Assembly: GCA_038530555.1 (NCBI GenBank)
Contig: JBCBCN010000007.1
Coordinates: forward strand, 124,001 to 188,000
Direction of reading: 5' to 3'
From: HKCCE3408 sp038530555
GTDB taxonomy: Bacteria > Pseudomonadota > Alphaproteobacteria > Rhodobacterales > Rhodobacteraceae
Length of the DNA: 64,000 nucleotides
The notes below the pieces were generated by a model. It was given only the letters and a program-made list of their open reading frames with translations, ran no database searches and was not told where the DNA came from. Shown here in pieces: positions 26,357 to 34,819 of the stretch (position 1 is the stretch's first letter; every line of letters starts with the position of its first letter). The translations under genes were made by a program, and so were the position numbers.

Positions 26357-27946
26357 CTAGGATGTCAAAATCTCGATCAAATAAGGCGTGCCCATGCTCA
26401 CTGCCCGGCCCAGCGCGTCTTCGAGCGCGTCGGTGCCCACGATCCGCTCCGACGGCATCCGGTAGGCGGCGGCGATCCGGGTGAAATCCGGCGGCGAAGG
26501 GTCGACACCAATCGCTGTGATCCCCTGATCGACCATGTAGGTCTCGATCTCCTGGTAGCCTTTGTTGTTCCAGACGAGGAAAATCACCGGCGTGGCCTCA
26601 TCCATGGCGGCACCGAGCTCCGCCAAGCAGAATTGAAGCCCGCCATCGCCTGTCAGGCAGATAACCGGCGTGTCCGGATCGCCCAGGGCCGCGCCAATGG
26701 CCGCCGGTGGGCCGTAACCCAGGGCGCCATAGCCCGTTGCGGCGTTGAACCAGCGGCTCGGGCCCGACGGTCCGAAATAGAGATTGCCCGCATAGGTCAA
26801 TTGCGTGGAATCGCCTACCATCCGACAGCCGGGAACAGCCGCCGAGACCCGCTCCAACACGTCGATCAAAGCGTCGTAGCCTTCCGGCAGATCGGCCCGA
26901 GCCGCCTGGCGCGCAGCCTCGGCCCGGGCGGCGCCCGAGGGCGTGTGCGCAGCGTCCGGCAGATGCGCCTGCAGCGCTTGCAGAAAGAGCCCGGCATCCG
27001 CCAAGAGCCCATCCCCGCTGACCACGCCCCGGCTGAGCTGCGCCGGGGAGGTATCGACCCGGATAAGCCGCTTGAGATCGGGAAAGCCCAGATCGCGGTA
27101 CATGTCGTAATCCGTAGGACCGAACTGTGTGCCCAGGGCCAAAACGGCATCGGCCTCGGCCAAAAGCGTCCGCACCGATGGCAAGCTGGGGCTGGCGGGC
27201 ACATCGAGCGAGTGCCCCGCCATCAGACCGCGCCCGTTGACTGTGCTGATCACCGGCGCGTCCAGTCGCTCGGCGACGCGCTGCAAAACCGCGCCCGCGC
27301 CCCGCGCCCCGCCTCCGGCAAGGATGACCACACTTTCAGCCGTATTGAGCGTAGCGGCGGCCCTCTCAAGATCCTGCGGATGGGGCGCCAGGGGATGCAG
27401 CGCGGCAGGCTCAGTCCCAGAGGTCGGCGCGGCAGGCGCCGCGGGCAGGCTCATCACGTCGATCGGGATGTCGATATGCACCGGACCGGGCCGCTCGTTG
27501 AGCATGGCGTGAAAGGCCCGCGAGACCACGCGCTCCAGGTCTTCAGGGCGGCGGACCACCAGGCTGAGCTTGGCGACACTGGCCAGGGTCGCGGCCTGAT
27601 CGGGCAATTCATGCAAAAGGCCGTCCTCGCGCCCGTGGCTTTCGACCGGATTCACACCCGAGATGATCAGCATCGGGATCCCATCGGCGCGCGCCTGAGC
27701 CATCGGTGTGATCGCATTCGTCACGCCCGGCCCAGTGATCAAGAAACACACGCCCGGTTTGCCCGAGGCGCGGAAATAGCCGTCGGCCATGAACCCGGCA
27801 TCGGCCTCATGGCGCGGTGTGACGTGGCGGATGCCCGAGCCCGCCAGACCACGGTAAAGCTCCACCGTATGCACGCCCGGAATGCCGAAGACCGTGTCGA
27901 CGCCCCGCGCCTCCAGCAATCCGATCAGAGCTTCCCCCAGGGTCAT
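26357..27946 (-). CDS. thiamine-diphosphate-dependent decarboxylase, 5-guanidino-2-oxopentanoate decarboxylase-like
   Basis: A 529-residue enzyme of the acetolactate-synthase/pyruvate-decarboxylase superfamily. Three domains are evident: the PYR domain (VFGIPGVHTVELYRGLAGSGIRHVTPRHEADAGFMADGY, with the catalytic Glu in RHE), the central domain, and the PP domain with GDGGLQFCLAELGAAMDEATPVIFLVWNNKGYQEI. The wording FGIPGVHTVELYRGLAG recalls AruI of the arginine transaminase pathway rather than IlvB, and no regulatory subunit gene is adjacent. The expected reaction is decarboxylation of a basic 2-oxo acid to an aldehyde, which the neighbouring dehydrogenase could oxidise. It is divergent from the carnitine operon across 137 bases. 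Confidence 0.82.
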   Translation of the reverse strand: MTLGEALIGLLEARGVDTVFGIPGVHTVELYRGLAGSGIRHVTPRHEADAGFMADGYFRASGKPGVCFLITGPGVTNAITPMAQARADGIPMLIISGVNPVESHGREDGLLHELPDQAATLASVAKLSLVVRRPEDLERVVSRAFHAMLNERPGPVHIDIPIDVMSLPAAPAAPTSGTEPAALHPLAPHPQDLERAAATLNTAESVVILAGGGARGAGAVLQRVAERLDAPVISTVNGRGLMAGHSLDVPASPSLPSVRTLLAEADAVLALGTQFGPTDYDMYRDLGFPDLKRLIRVDTSPAQLSRGVVSGDGLLADAGLFLQALQAHLPDAAHTPSGAARAEAARQAARADLPEGYDALIDVLERVSAAVPGCRMVGDSTQLTYAGNLYFGPSGPSRWFNAATGYGALGYGPPAAIGAALGDPDTPVICLTGDGGLQFCLAELGAAMDEATPVIFLVWNNKGYQEIETYMVDQGITAIGVDPSPPDFTRIAAAYRMPSERIVGTDALEDALGRAVSMGTPYLIEILTS

Positions 27947-28083
27947 GGCGCCACCTCATTGCCGATTTCGCGACCCGCGCGAAACAGGACTTCGGTTTCA
28001 GGTCACTCGACGGCGCAAACGGCCGTGATTTCCTTTGGCTTATCGCCATAGGCTTCTTGGAGCCAGGGCCAGGAGGGGCAGAG

Positions 28084-29244
28084 GTGCATTTTGGATTGAG
28101 CGATGAGCAGGAGATGATCGTCTCGACAGTGCGCAGCTTTGTCGAGAATGAGATTTATCCGCATGAGCAGCTGGTCGAAAAAACCGGTGAAGTGCCCGAT
28201 GATCTGGCCCAGGAGATCAAACGCAAGACCCTCGATCTGGGCTTTTACGCCTGCAACTTTCCCGAAGAGGTGGGCGGTGCGGGGTTGAGCCATATCGAGT
28301 TCGCTCTGGTCGAGCGGGAGCTTGGCCGTGGCTCCATGGCGCTGACGCATTTCTTCGGGCGTCCGCAGAATATCCTGATGGCCTGCGAAGGCGCGCAGCG
28401 CGAGCGCTACCTCCTACCGGCGGTGCGAGGGGAGCGGATGGACGCGCTGGCCATGACCGAACCTGAGGCAGGCTCGGATGTCCGTGGCATGAAATGCACC
28501 GCGCAACGCGAGGGCGGCGATTGGGTCGTCAACGGCTCAAAGCACTTCATCTCCGGCGCCGATCATGCCGATTTCTTCATCGTTTTCATCGCCACAGGCG
28601 TCGATGACACGCCCAAAGGCCCGAAAAAGCGCATCACCTGTTTCCTGGTCGATCGCGGCCATCCCGGCTTTGAGGTGCGCGACGGCTATGCGTCAGTCAG
28701 CCACCGGGGCTACAAAAACTGCATCCTGGATTTCGACAATTGCCGACTGCCGGACGCCCAGGTTTTGGGCGAGGTCGATGGCGGTTTCGCGGTGATGAAC
28801 GAATGGCTCTATGCCACGCGGATCACAGTCGCCGCGATGAGCGTGGGGCGCGCGCGGCGCTGTTTCGACATGGCCGTGGGTTACGCCGCCGAACGCAAGC
28901 AATTCGGCCAACAGATCGCCAAGTTCCAGGGCGTGAGCTTTCAGATCGCCGATATGATCACCGAGATCGACGCGGCCGATTGGCTGACGCTGGCCTCTGC
29001 CTGGCGCCTCGACCAGAGCCTGCCCGCCAACCGGGAGATCGCCAGTGCCAAGCTTTACGCGACCGAGATGCTGTCCCGGGTGACCGATGCGACGCTGCAG
29101 ATCTACGGCGGGATGGGCCTGATGGACGACTTCCCGATCGAGCGGTTCTGGCGCGATGCCAGGGTCGAGAGGATCTGGGACGGCACCAGCGAGATCCAAC
29201 GCCACATCATCAGCCGTGACCTGTTCCGGCCGCTGGGCGCCTGA
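28084..29244 (+). CDS. acyl-CoA dehydrogenase, candidate gamma-butyrobetainyl-CoA dehydrogenase
   Basis: A 386-residue FAD enzyme. GTG 28084 has AGGAGG seven bases upstream and gives the standard opening HFGLSDEQEMIVSTVRSF. Visible motifs are MTEPEAGSDVRG (FAD/substrate loop), the central VNGSKHFISGAD, AERKQFGQQIAKFQ (the interface Arg/Phe segment) and QIYGGMGLMDDFPIERFWRDARVERIWDGTSEIQRHII. The last holds the catalytic-base region near YGG. As first gene of a run containing caiD, a CoA ligase and a carnitine dehydrogenase, it most likely oxidises gamma-butyrobetainyl-CoA to crotonobetainyl-CoA. That substrate is inferred from context, not from residues. Confidence 0.93.
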   Translation: MHFGLSDEQEMIVSTVRSFVENEIYPHEQLVEKTGEVPDDLAQEIKRKTLDLGFYACNFPEEVGGAGLSHIEFALVERELGRGSMALTHFFGRPQNILMACEGAQRERYLLPAVRGERMDALAMTEPEAGSDVRGMKCTAQREGGDWVVNGSKHFISGADHADFFIVFIATGVDDTPKGPKKRITCFLVDRGHPGFEVRDGYASVSHRGYKNCILDFDNCRLPDAQVLGEVDGGFAVMNEWLYATRITVAAMSVGRARRCFDMAVGYAAERKQFGQQIAKFQGVSFQIADMITEIDAADWLTLASAWRLDQSLPANREIASAKLYATEMLSRVTDATLQIYGGMGLMDDFPIERFWRDARVERIWDGTSEIQRHIISRDLFRPLGA

Positions 29245-29252
29245 GGGGCGCG

Positions 29253-29531
29253 ATGAAGCCGATTGTCGAGATCAGATATTGCATCGGGTGCAATTGGCTG
29301 TTGCGGGCGGGCTGGATGGCGCAGGAGCTGTTGCAAACCTTCGGCGCTGATCTTGAGCGCGTCAGCCTGATCCCGGACGACACCGGCGGAGTTTTCACGG
29401 TCCGCGTCGGCGATGTCGTCATCTGGGATCGCAGCCGCGACGGAGGCTTTCCCGATGCCCGTGCCCTGAAAACGCGTCTGCGCGATACCATCGAGCCCAC
29501 GCGCGACCTGGGTCATCTGGATCGCGAATAG
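29253..29531 (+). CDS. SelT/SelW/SelH-family (Rdx) thioredoxin-fold protein
   Basis: A 92-residue protein starting MKPIVEIRYCIGCNWLLRAGWMAQELLQTF. The C-x-x-C at residues 10-13 on the first beta-strand and the later FTVRVGDVVIWDRSRDGGFPDARALKTRLRD define the Rdx family, the cysteine homologue of selenoprotein W. It is probably a cytoplasmic thiol redox or thiol-binding protein; the biochemical role is unknown. It lies in frame with the operon, eight bases after the acyl-CoA dehydrogenase and two bases before the CoA ligase, so it should be co-expressed with carnitine-type catabolism. Confidence 0.88.
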   Translation: MKPIVEIRYCIGCNWLLRAGWMAQELLQTFGADLERVSLIPDDTGGVFTVRVGDVVIWDRSRDGGFPDARALKTRLRDTIEPTRDLGHLDRE

Positions 29532-29533
29532 CC

Positions 29534-31576
29534 ATGCTCGACCGCCTGCTCAAACCCCGCAGCATTGCCGTGATCGGCGGCGGTGTCTGGTGCGGAAATG
29601 TTATAGAAGAATGCCGCAAGATCGGCTTTGAGGGCGCGCTCTGGCCGGTGCATCCGAACAAGCCAAGCGTCGCCGGGATAGACGCCTATCCGACCGTTGA
29701 GGCCTTGCCCGAGGCGCCGGACGCGGCCTTTATCGGCGTCAATCGCGAGACCACCGTGGAGATCGTGCGCGCACTCGCCACGCGCGGTGCGGGTGGCGCG
29801 ATCTGTTTCGCCTCGGGCTTTCGGGAGGCGTCGGGCGAGAGTGATCAGGCCGATGCGCTGCAAAACGCGCTGATCGCAGCGGCGGGCGAGATGCCTATTA
29901 TTGGGCCCAATTGCTATGGGCTGATCAATGCGCTCGATGGCGTGGCGCTTTGGCCAGATCAACACGGGGCGCGACGGGTGGACAGCGGTGTCGCTCTGAT
30001 CACCCAATCCTCAAACATCGCCATTAACCTGACGATGCAAAAGCGTTCATTGCCAATTGCTTACGTCCTGACGGCGGGCAATCAGGCGCAGCGCGACATT
30101 GCCGAGCTTGGCATCGCGGCGCTGGAGGATACTCGGGTCACCGCCCTTGGGCTACATATCGAGGGGATCAAAGATCTGCGCCGTTTCGAGGTGCTGGCCG
30201 CACGCGCGCGCGATCTCGGCAAATCCATCGTGGCGCTCAAAATCGGCGCGTCCGAGCACGCGCAGGAGGCCACGATCTCCCACACGGCGTCGCTCGCCGG
30301 AAGTGACGCGGGCGCCCGCGCGCTCTTTCGCCGTCTGGGCGTGGCGCAGGTCGAAAGTCTGGCAGAGCTGCTTGAGACGCTGAAGCTGTTGCACGTGACG
30401 GGCCCGCTGAGCTCTGACCGGATCGCGTCAATGTCGTGCTCGGGCGGTGAGGCCAGTTTGGTTGCCGATACCGCGCTGCCGCGGCACTTGCGCTTTCCGC
30501 CCCTGGACCCGAGCCAGAAAGAGGCGCTGCGCGCAGTGCTCGGGCCTCGGGTCAGGCTGTCAAACCCGCTCGATTACCACACTTATATCTGGGGCGATTT
30601 GGCCGCGACGACGGCGTGTTTCACGGCGCTTATGCGGGGCGATCTCGCGCTCGGCTGTGTGATCCTGGACCTGCCGCTGCAAGAGGGCGCGGATATTTCG
30701 CTCTGGCGTCAGGTGATCGACGCTGCCGCCGCGACGAGAGACGCGACCGGCGTGCCGATGGCGATCGTGGCGAGCCTGACCGAAACGCTCCCTGAAGAGG
30801 TCGCGCGGGAGGCGATGGCGCTTGGTCTGGTTCCGCTTTGCGGCTTGCAAGAGGCGATGGCCGCGATCGAGGCCGCCGCCTGGCTTGGCCGCGAGAGAGC
30901 AGCCCCCGACGCGCTGTTTTTGCCAGCAACGCCGGAGGCGAGCACCACGACGCGCATCCTCACCGAAGCCGAAGCCAAGGCCGCTTTGGGCGAATATGGG
31001 CTCACGGTGCCGAAATCGCGGCGCGTGAAATTAGCCGATCTGGCCGCTGCCTGCCAGGCGCTCTCGCCGCCCTTTGCGCTTAAGGCCGAAGGTGTCGCGC
31101 ATAAGACCGAAGCGGGGGCGGTCGCCTTGAACCTCGAGACGTCCGAGGCGGTCAGGTCCGCAGCAGAGCGCATGCAGGCGGAGAGCTTTCTTCTAGAAGA
31201 AATGGCGGTGGGCAAAGTCGTCGAGCTCCTGCTCGGCATCCGCCGCGATCCCGCTCATGGCTTTGTCCTGACCCTTGGCGCCGGAGGGACCCTGACCGAG
31301 CTTTGGCGTGACACGAGCACGCGTTTGCTACCGGTCGGCCCGGATGAGATCGCGCGAGCCCTATCCGAGCTGCGCATCTGGCCTCTGATCCAGGGCTATC
31401 GTGGCGCGCCGCCGGCCGATCTGGCCGCGATCACACGCGCCGTCCTCGCCTTCCAAGATTTCGCCGCTGACCATCGCGACACGCTTTGGGAGGCGGAAAT
31501 AAACCCATTGCTTTGCGTGCAAGATGGCGCAATCGCTGTCGATGCCCTGATCCGATTGGAGGAGCCCGATGCCTGA
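29534..31576 (+). CDS. ADP-forming (acetate-CoA-ligase-type) acyl-CoA synthetase, candidate betaine-CoA ligase
   Basis: A 680-residue protein with the fused layout of NDP-forming acyl-CoA synthetases. The CoA-binding Rossmann domain comes first (LLKPRSIAVIGGGVWCGNVIEE, WPVHPNKPSVAGIDAYPTVEALPEAPDAAFIGV). The ligase/flavodoxin-like domains follow, with IGPNCYGLIN, the SNIAINL segment and SCSGGEASLVAD. The C-terminal ATP-grasp domain comes last (ALGEYGLTVPKSRRVK, PPFALKAEGVAHKTEAGAVALN, LTLGAGGTLTELWRD, WEAEINPLLC). It can activate a carboxylic acid with CoA reversibly. In this operon the likely acid is gamma-butyrobetaine or carnitine, replacing the AMP-forming CaiC. It overlaps caiD by eight bases. 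Confidence 0.9.
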   Translation: MLDRLLKPRSIAVIGGGVWCGNVIEECRKIGFEGALWPVHPNKPSVAGIDAYPTVEALPEAPDAAFIGVNRETTVEIVRALATRGAGGAICFASGFREASGESDQADALQNALIAAAGEMPIIGPNCYGLINALDGVALWPDQHGARRVDSGVALITQSSNIAINLTMQKRSLPIAYVLTAGNQAQRDIAELGIAALEDTRVTALGLHIEGIKDLRRFEVLAARARDLGKSIVALKIGASEHAQEATISHTASLAGSDAGARALFRRLGVAQVESLAELLETLKLLHVTGPLSSDRIASMSCSGGEASLVADTALPRHLRFPPLDPSQKEALRAVLGPRVRLSNPLDYHTYIWGDLAATTACFTALMRGDLALGCVILDLPLQEGADISLWRQVIDAAAATRDATGVPMAIVASLTETLPEEVAREAMALGLVPLCGLQEAMAAIEAAAWLGRERAAPDALFLPATPEASTTTRILTEAEAKAALGEYGLTVPKSRRVKLADLAAACQALSPPFALKAEGVAHKTEAGAVALNLETSEAVRSAAERMQAESFLLEEMAVGKVVELLLGIRRDPAHGFVLTLGAGGTLTELWRDTSTRLLPVGPDEIARALSELRIWPLIQGYRGAPPADLAAITRAVLAFQDFAADHRDTLWEAEINPLLCVQDGAIAVDALIRLEEPDA

Positions 31577-32354
31577 CACCCCCTTGAGAACCGAACGTCG
31601 CGGCGCCGTCCTTGAGGTCACGCTAGACCGGCCCAAGGCGAACGCCATCGATCTGGCCACCAGCCGGATCATGGGCGAGATCTTCACCGAGTTTCGCGAT
31701 GATCCCAGTTTGCGCGTCGCGCTTCTGACCGGCGCGGGCGAGAAATTCTTCTGCCCCGGTTGGGATCTCAAAGCCGCCGCTGAGGGCGACGCGGTCGACG
31801 GGGATTACGGCGTGGGCGGCTTCGGCGGCCTGCAAGAGCTGCGCGGCCTCAACAAGCCGGTGATCGTGGCCGTGAATGGGATTTGCTGCGGCGGCGGGCT
31901 CGAACTGGCATTGTCGGGCGACATCATCCTGGCGGCGGAACAAGCAAGCTTTGCCCTGCCGGAGATCCGCTCGGGCACGGTGGCCGATGCCGCCTCGATC
32001 AAACTGCCCAAACGCATGCCCTATCACATCGCCATGGAGATGCTGTTGACCGGCCGCTGGCTTGAGGCCGAGGAGGCCGCGCGGTGGGGCCTCGTGAACC
32101 AAATCCACGCCTCGGACAAATTGATGGAGGCCGCCCGCGCGATGGCCGACCTCATCGCCTCAGGACCGCCCCTGGTCAACGCCGCAATCAAGGAAATCGT
32201 GCGCGAGGCCGAGGATATGAAGTTCCAAGACGCGCTTAACAAAATCACCAAGAGCCAATTCGCCACGGTGGAGACGCTCTACCGATCAGAAGACCAATTG
32301 GAAGGGGCGCGCGCCTTCGCCGAAAAGCGCGATCCCGTTTGGAAAGGGAAGTAA
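31569..32354 (+). CDS. caiD: carnitinyl-CoA dehydratase / crotonobetainyl-CoA hydratase
   Basis: A crotonase-fold enzyme of 261 residues that interconverts crotonobetainyl-CoA and L-carnitinyl-CoA. Long stretches read like E. coli CaiD: TLDRPKANAID near residue 20, FRDDPSLRVALLTGAGEKFF, GWDLKAAAEG, and the C-terminal FAEKRDPVWKGK. The oxyanion-hole segments (GWDLKAA and GICCGGGLELALSGD) are intact. GGAGGAGCCCG precedes the ATG, which lies inside the end of the ligase gene. It is the most specific marker that this operon handles carnitine-type substrates rather than ordinary fatty acids. Confidence 0.93.
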   Translation: MPDTPLRTERRGAVLEVTLDRPKANAIDLATSRIMGEIFTEFRDDPSLRVALLTGAGEKFFCPGWDLKAAAEGDAVDGDYGVGGFGGLQELRGLNKPVIVAVNGICCGGGLELALSGDIILAAEQASFALPEIRSGTVADAASIKLPKRMPYHIAMEMLLTGRWLEAEEAARWGLVNQIHASDKLMEAARAMADLIASGPPLVNAAIKEIVREAEDMKFQDALNKITKSQFATVETLYRSEDQLEGARAFAEKRDPVWKGK

Positions 32355-32356
32355 CG

Positions 32357-33265
32357 ATGCCGCTGACCATGAGCCGAGAGGTTTTCATCACCTGCGCCGT
32401 CACCGGCTCGGGCAGCACCCAAGACCGGTCCGAACACGTCCCCCGCTCGCCCGCACAGATCGCGGACAGCGCCATCGCGGCGGCCAAGGCGGGGGCGGCA
32501 ATCGTCCATTGCCACGTCCGCGATCCCGAAACGGGTGTGCCCTCGCGCCGCTTGGACCTCTACCGCGAGATGACCGACCGGATCCGCGCCGCGGACATCG
32601 ACGTTGTGCTCAACCTCACCGCGGGCATGGGCGGCGATATGGTCTTTGGGCCGACCGACGCGCCCCTCCCGCTGCAGGCCGGGACCGACATGATCGGCGC
32701 GGCGGAGCGTGTCGCCCATATCGCGGAGTGTCGCCCGGAGATCTGCACGCTCGACTGCGGGACGATGAACTTCGCCGAGGCCGATTACGTGATGACCAAC
32801 ACACCCGGCATGCTGCGCGAGATGGGCAGGGTGATGACCGAGATGGGCGTGAAACCGGAGATTGAGGCCTTCGATACCGGCCATCTTTGGTTCGCCAAGC
32901 AATTGGTCGAGGAGGGTGTGCTGCAAAGTCCGGGCCTGGTGCAATTGTGCATGGGCGTGCCCTGGGGTGCGCCGGATGACCTCAACACCTTTATGGCGAT
33001 GGTCAATAATGTGCCCAGCGACTGGACGTTTTCGGCCTTCTCGCTCGGGCGCAATCAGATGGCCTATGCCGCGGCCGCCATCCTGGCGGGCGGGCATATT
33101 CGCGTGGGGCTCGAAGACAATCTGTGGCTCGGCAAGGGGGTGCTGGCGACGAATGCACAGCTGGTCGAGCGGGCTGTGGGCATCGCCGAGGGGATGGGCG
33201 CGCGCGTGCTGGGCCCAGGCGAAGTGCGCGAGAAGCTCGGCCTAAGCAAAAGGGCACCCACATGA
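32357..33265 (+). CDS. beta-keto acid cleavage enzyme (BKACE), probable 3-dehydrocarnitine:acetyl-CoA cleavage
   Basis: A 302-residue DUF849/BKACE enzyme. It shows the metal-binding AIVHCHVRDPETG, the VLNLTAGMGGDM segment, EICTLDCGTMNF, IEAFDTGHLWFA, MGVPWGAPDD and the late HIRVGLEDNLW, all family hallmarks. BKACEs condense a beta-keto acid with acetyl-CoA to give acetoacetate and a new acyl-CoA. Next to a carnitine dehydrogenase the expected reaction is 3-dehydrocarnitine plus acetyl-CoA to betainyl-CoA plus acetoacetate. ATG 32357 lies two bases after the caiD stop, and the gene overlaps the next one by four bases (ATGA). Confidence 0.93.
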   Translation: MPLTMSREVFITCAVTGSGSTQDRSEHVPRSPAQIADSAIAAAKAGAAIVHCHVRDPETGVPSRRLDLYREMTDRIRAADIDVVLNLTAGMGGDMVFGPTDAPLPLQAGTDMIGAAERVAHIAECRPEICTLDCGTMNFAEADYVMTNTPGMLREMGRVMTEMGVKPEIEAFDTGHLWFAKQLVEEGVLQSPGLVQLCMGVPWGAPDDLNTFMAMVNNVPSDWTFSAFSLGRNQMAYAAAAILAGGHIRVGLEDNLWLGKGVLATNAQLVERAVGIAEGMGARVLGPGEVREKLGLSKRAPT

Positions 33266-34680
33266 AGGCCGCGATCATCGGCGGAGGCGTGATCGGCGGC
33301 GGCTGGGCCGCGCGGTTTTTGCTCAATGGCTGGGACGTCGCGGTCTTTGACCCGGACCCAGAGGCGGCGCGCAAGATCGAGGAGGTTCTGGCCAATGCCA
33401 AGCGCGCCTTGCCCGGCCTCTATGACCGACCCCTGCCCGCCCCCGGTTCGCTTTCGGTCGGCGATGACCTGGCCCGGGTGGTCGAAGGCGCAGCGTGGAT
33501 CCAGGAAAGCGTGCCCGAACGCCTCGACCTCAAGCACCGCGTCTATGCCGACCTTCTGGCCTTGGACCCGGCGGAGGCGGTCATCGCGTCCTCCACCTCC
33601 GGCTTCAAACCCTCCGAACTCAACGCCGAGGGCAGCCGCGTGATCGTGGCCCACCCCTTCAACCCGGTCTACCTACTGCCCCTGGTCGAGTTGGTCGGCG
33701 CGTCCCAGATTTGCGCCAAGGCGGCCGCGCATCTCACCGGGATCGGCATGTACCCCCTAATACTGCGCCAGGAGATCGACGCGCATATCGCCGACCGGTT
33801 TCTCGAGGCCGTGTGGCGTGAGGCGCTCTGGCTGATCAAGGACGGCATCGCGACGACTGAGGAAATCGACGAGGCGATCCGAATGGGCTTTGGCTTGAGA
33901 TGGGCGCAGATGGGCCTCTTTGAGACCTACCGGATCGCGGGTGGTGAGGCGGGGATGGCGCATTTCCTGGCGCAGTTCGGCCCAGCGCTGAAATGGCCCT
34001 GGACCAAATTGATGGATGTGCCCGAGCTCGACGCGGACCTCGTCGCCACCATCGCCGGGCAATCGGACGCGCAATCGGGGCATTTAAGCATAAGGGAGCT
34101 TGAGCGCCTGCGCGACGATAACCTGGTGGCAATCATGCGCGCGCTCAAACGGACCCGAAGCGGCGCGGGCCAGGTGATCAAGACGCATGAGGCGGGTCTG
34201 GAGCTGCCTCGGGCCGAGCCCCTGCCTGTGACCGCCGATCAGAGGGTGCCCGAAAGCTGGACGGATTATAACGGGCACATGAACGAGACCCATTACCTAG
34301 AGCTGGGCTCCTACGCCTCGGACCGCTTCATGGCGCTGATCGGTGCGGATGAGGCCTATATTGCCGGGGGCCTGAGCTATTTCACGGCCGAAAGCCATGT
34401 CCGCTATTTGGGTGAGGTCAAAGCGGGGGAGCGGATCTGGGCCACGACCCAGGTTCTCGGGGCCGAGGGCAAGAAGCTGCATCTGTTTCACCAGATCTGG
34501 CGCGGGGAGGGAGACCTTGCGGCGCAGGTGGAGACGATTCTCTTGCATGTGGATCTGAGCACGCGAAAAAGCTGTCCTCCGGCTGAACAAGTGGCCCTGG
34601 CCTTGGCGCAGTACGCCGACGCGCATCGACATTTACCCCGCCCCGAAGGTGTGGGCCGCTTTGTCGGTCAGCGGCCCTGA
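33262..34680 (+). CDS. lcdH: L-carnitine dehydrogenase fused to betainyl-CoA thioesterase
   Basis: A 472-residue bifunctional protein. Residues 1-310 form a 3-hydroxyacyl-CoA-dehydrogenase-type enzyme with the NAD loop IIGGGVIGGGWAARF (5-19), ESVPERLDLK (82-91), SSTSGFKPSEL and the catalytic-region HPFNPVYLLPLVEL (131-144). Residues about 325-455 form a hotdog thioesterase starting WTDYNGHMNETHYLELGS (333-350). The first half oxidises L-carnitine to 3-dehydrocarnitine. The second should hydrolyse betainyl-CoA made by the preceding BKACE to glycine betaine. This fusion is known in other proteobacteria as a carnitine-utilisation marker. It is the last gene of the six-gene operon. Confidence 0.95.
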   Translation: MKAAIIGGGVIGGGWAARFLLNGWDVAVFDPDPEAARKIEEVLANAKRALPGLYDRPLPAPGSLSVGDDLARVVEGAAWIQESVPERLDLKHRVYADLLALDPAEAVIASSTSGFKPSELNAEGSRVIVAHPFNPVYLLPLVELVGASQICAKAAAHLTGIGMYPLILRQEIDAHIADRFLEAVWREALWLIKDGIATTEEIDEAIRMGFGLRWAQMGLFETYRIAGGEAGMAHFLAQFGPALKWPWTKLMDVPELDADLVATIAGQSDAQSGHLSIRELERLRDDNLVAIMRALKRTRSGAGQVIKTHEAGLELPRAEPLPVTADQRVPESWTDYNGHMNETHYLELGSYASDRFMALIGADEAYIAGGLSYFTAESHVRYLGEVKAGERIWATTQVLGAEGKKLHLFHQIWRGEGDLAAQVETILLHVDLSTRKSCPPAEQVALALAQYADAHRHLPRPEGVGRFVGQRP

Positions 34681-34819
34681 AAATGGGCCAGTTTAGAATT
34701 ATTCTATTTTTGCTTTGATTTCAGGCGGATGGTCGGGCGCCGCGCAAAACCTGATCCGTTTGATCGGGTTTAAATACCCGAGTAAATCTCTCAACTATAT
34801 GTTTTTATTGAATTATTTT
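34681..34819. other. AT-rich intergenic stretch with inverted repeat
   Basis: This gap after the carnitine operon is clearly richer in A and T than its neighbours and holds no gene I can support. A short inverted repeat, CGGGT-TTAAAT-ACCCG at 34765-34780, lies about 40 bases upstream of the -35 box of the next gene. It could be an operator, or part of the 3' end of the operon transcript, since no T tract follows it directly. Confidence 0.4.

Noticed and set aside
26357..27946. Acetolactate synthase large subunit for branched-chain amino acids
   Set aside because: No small regulatory subunit gene is adjacent, and the N-terminal wording (FGIPGVHTVELYRGLAG) fits the AruI-type decarboxylase branch better.
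24204..28051. Two long plus-strand open frames antisense to the aldehyde dehydrogenase, GMC and TPP-enzyme genes
   Set aside because: The minus-strand proteins carry intact catalytic motifs throughout. The plus-strand translations are rich in Arg, His and Gly with no motif, as expected of shadows in GC-rich DNA.
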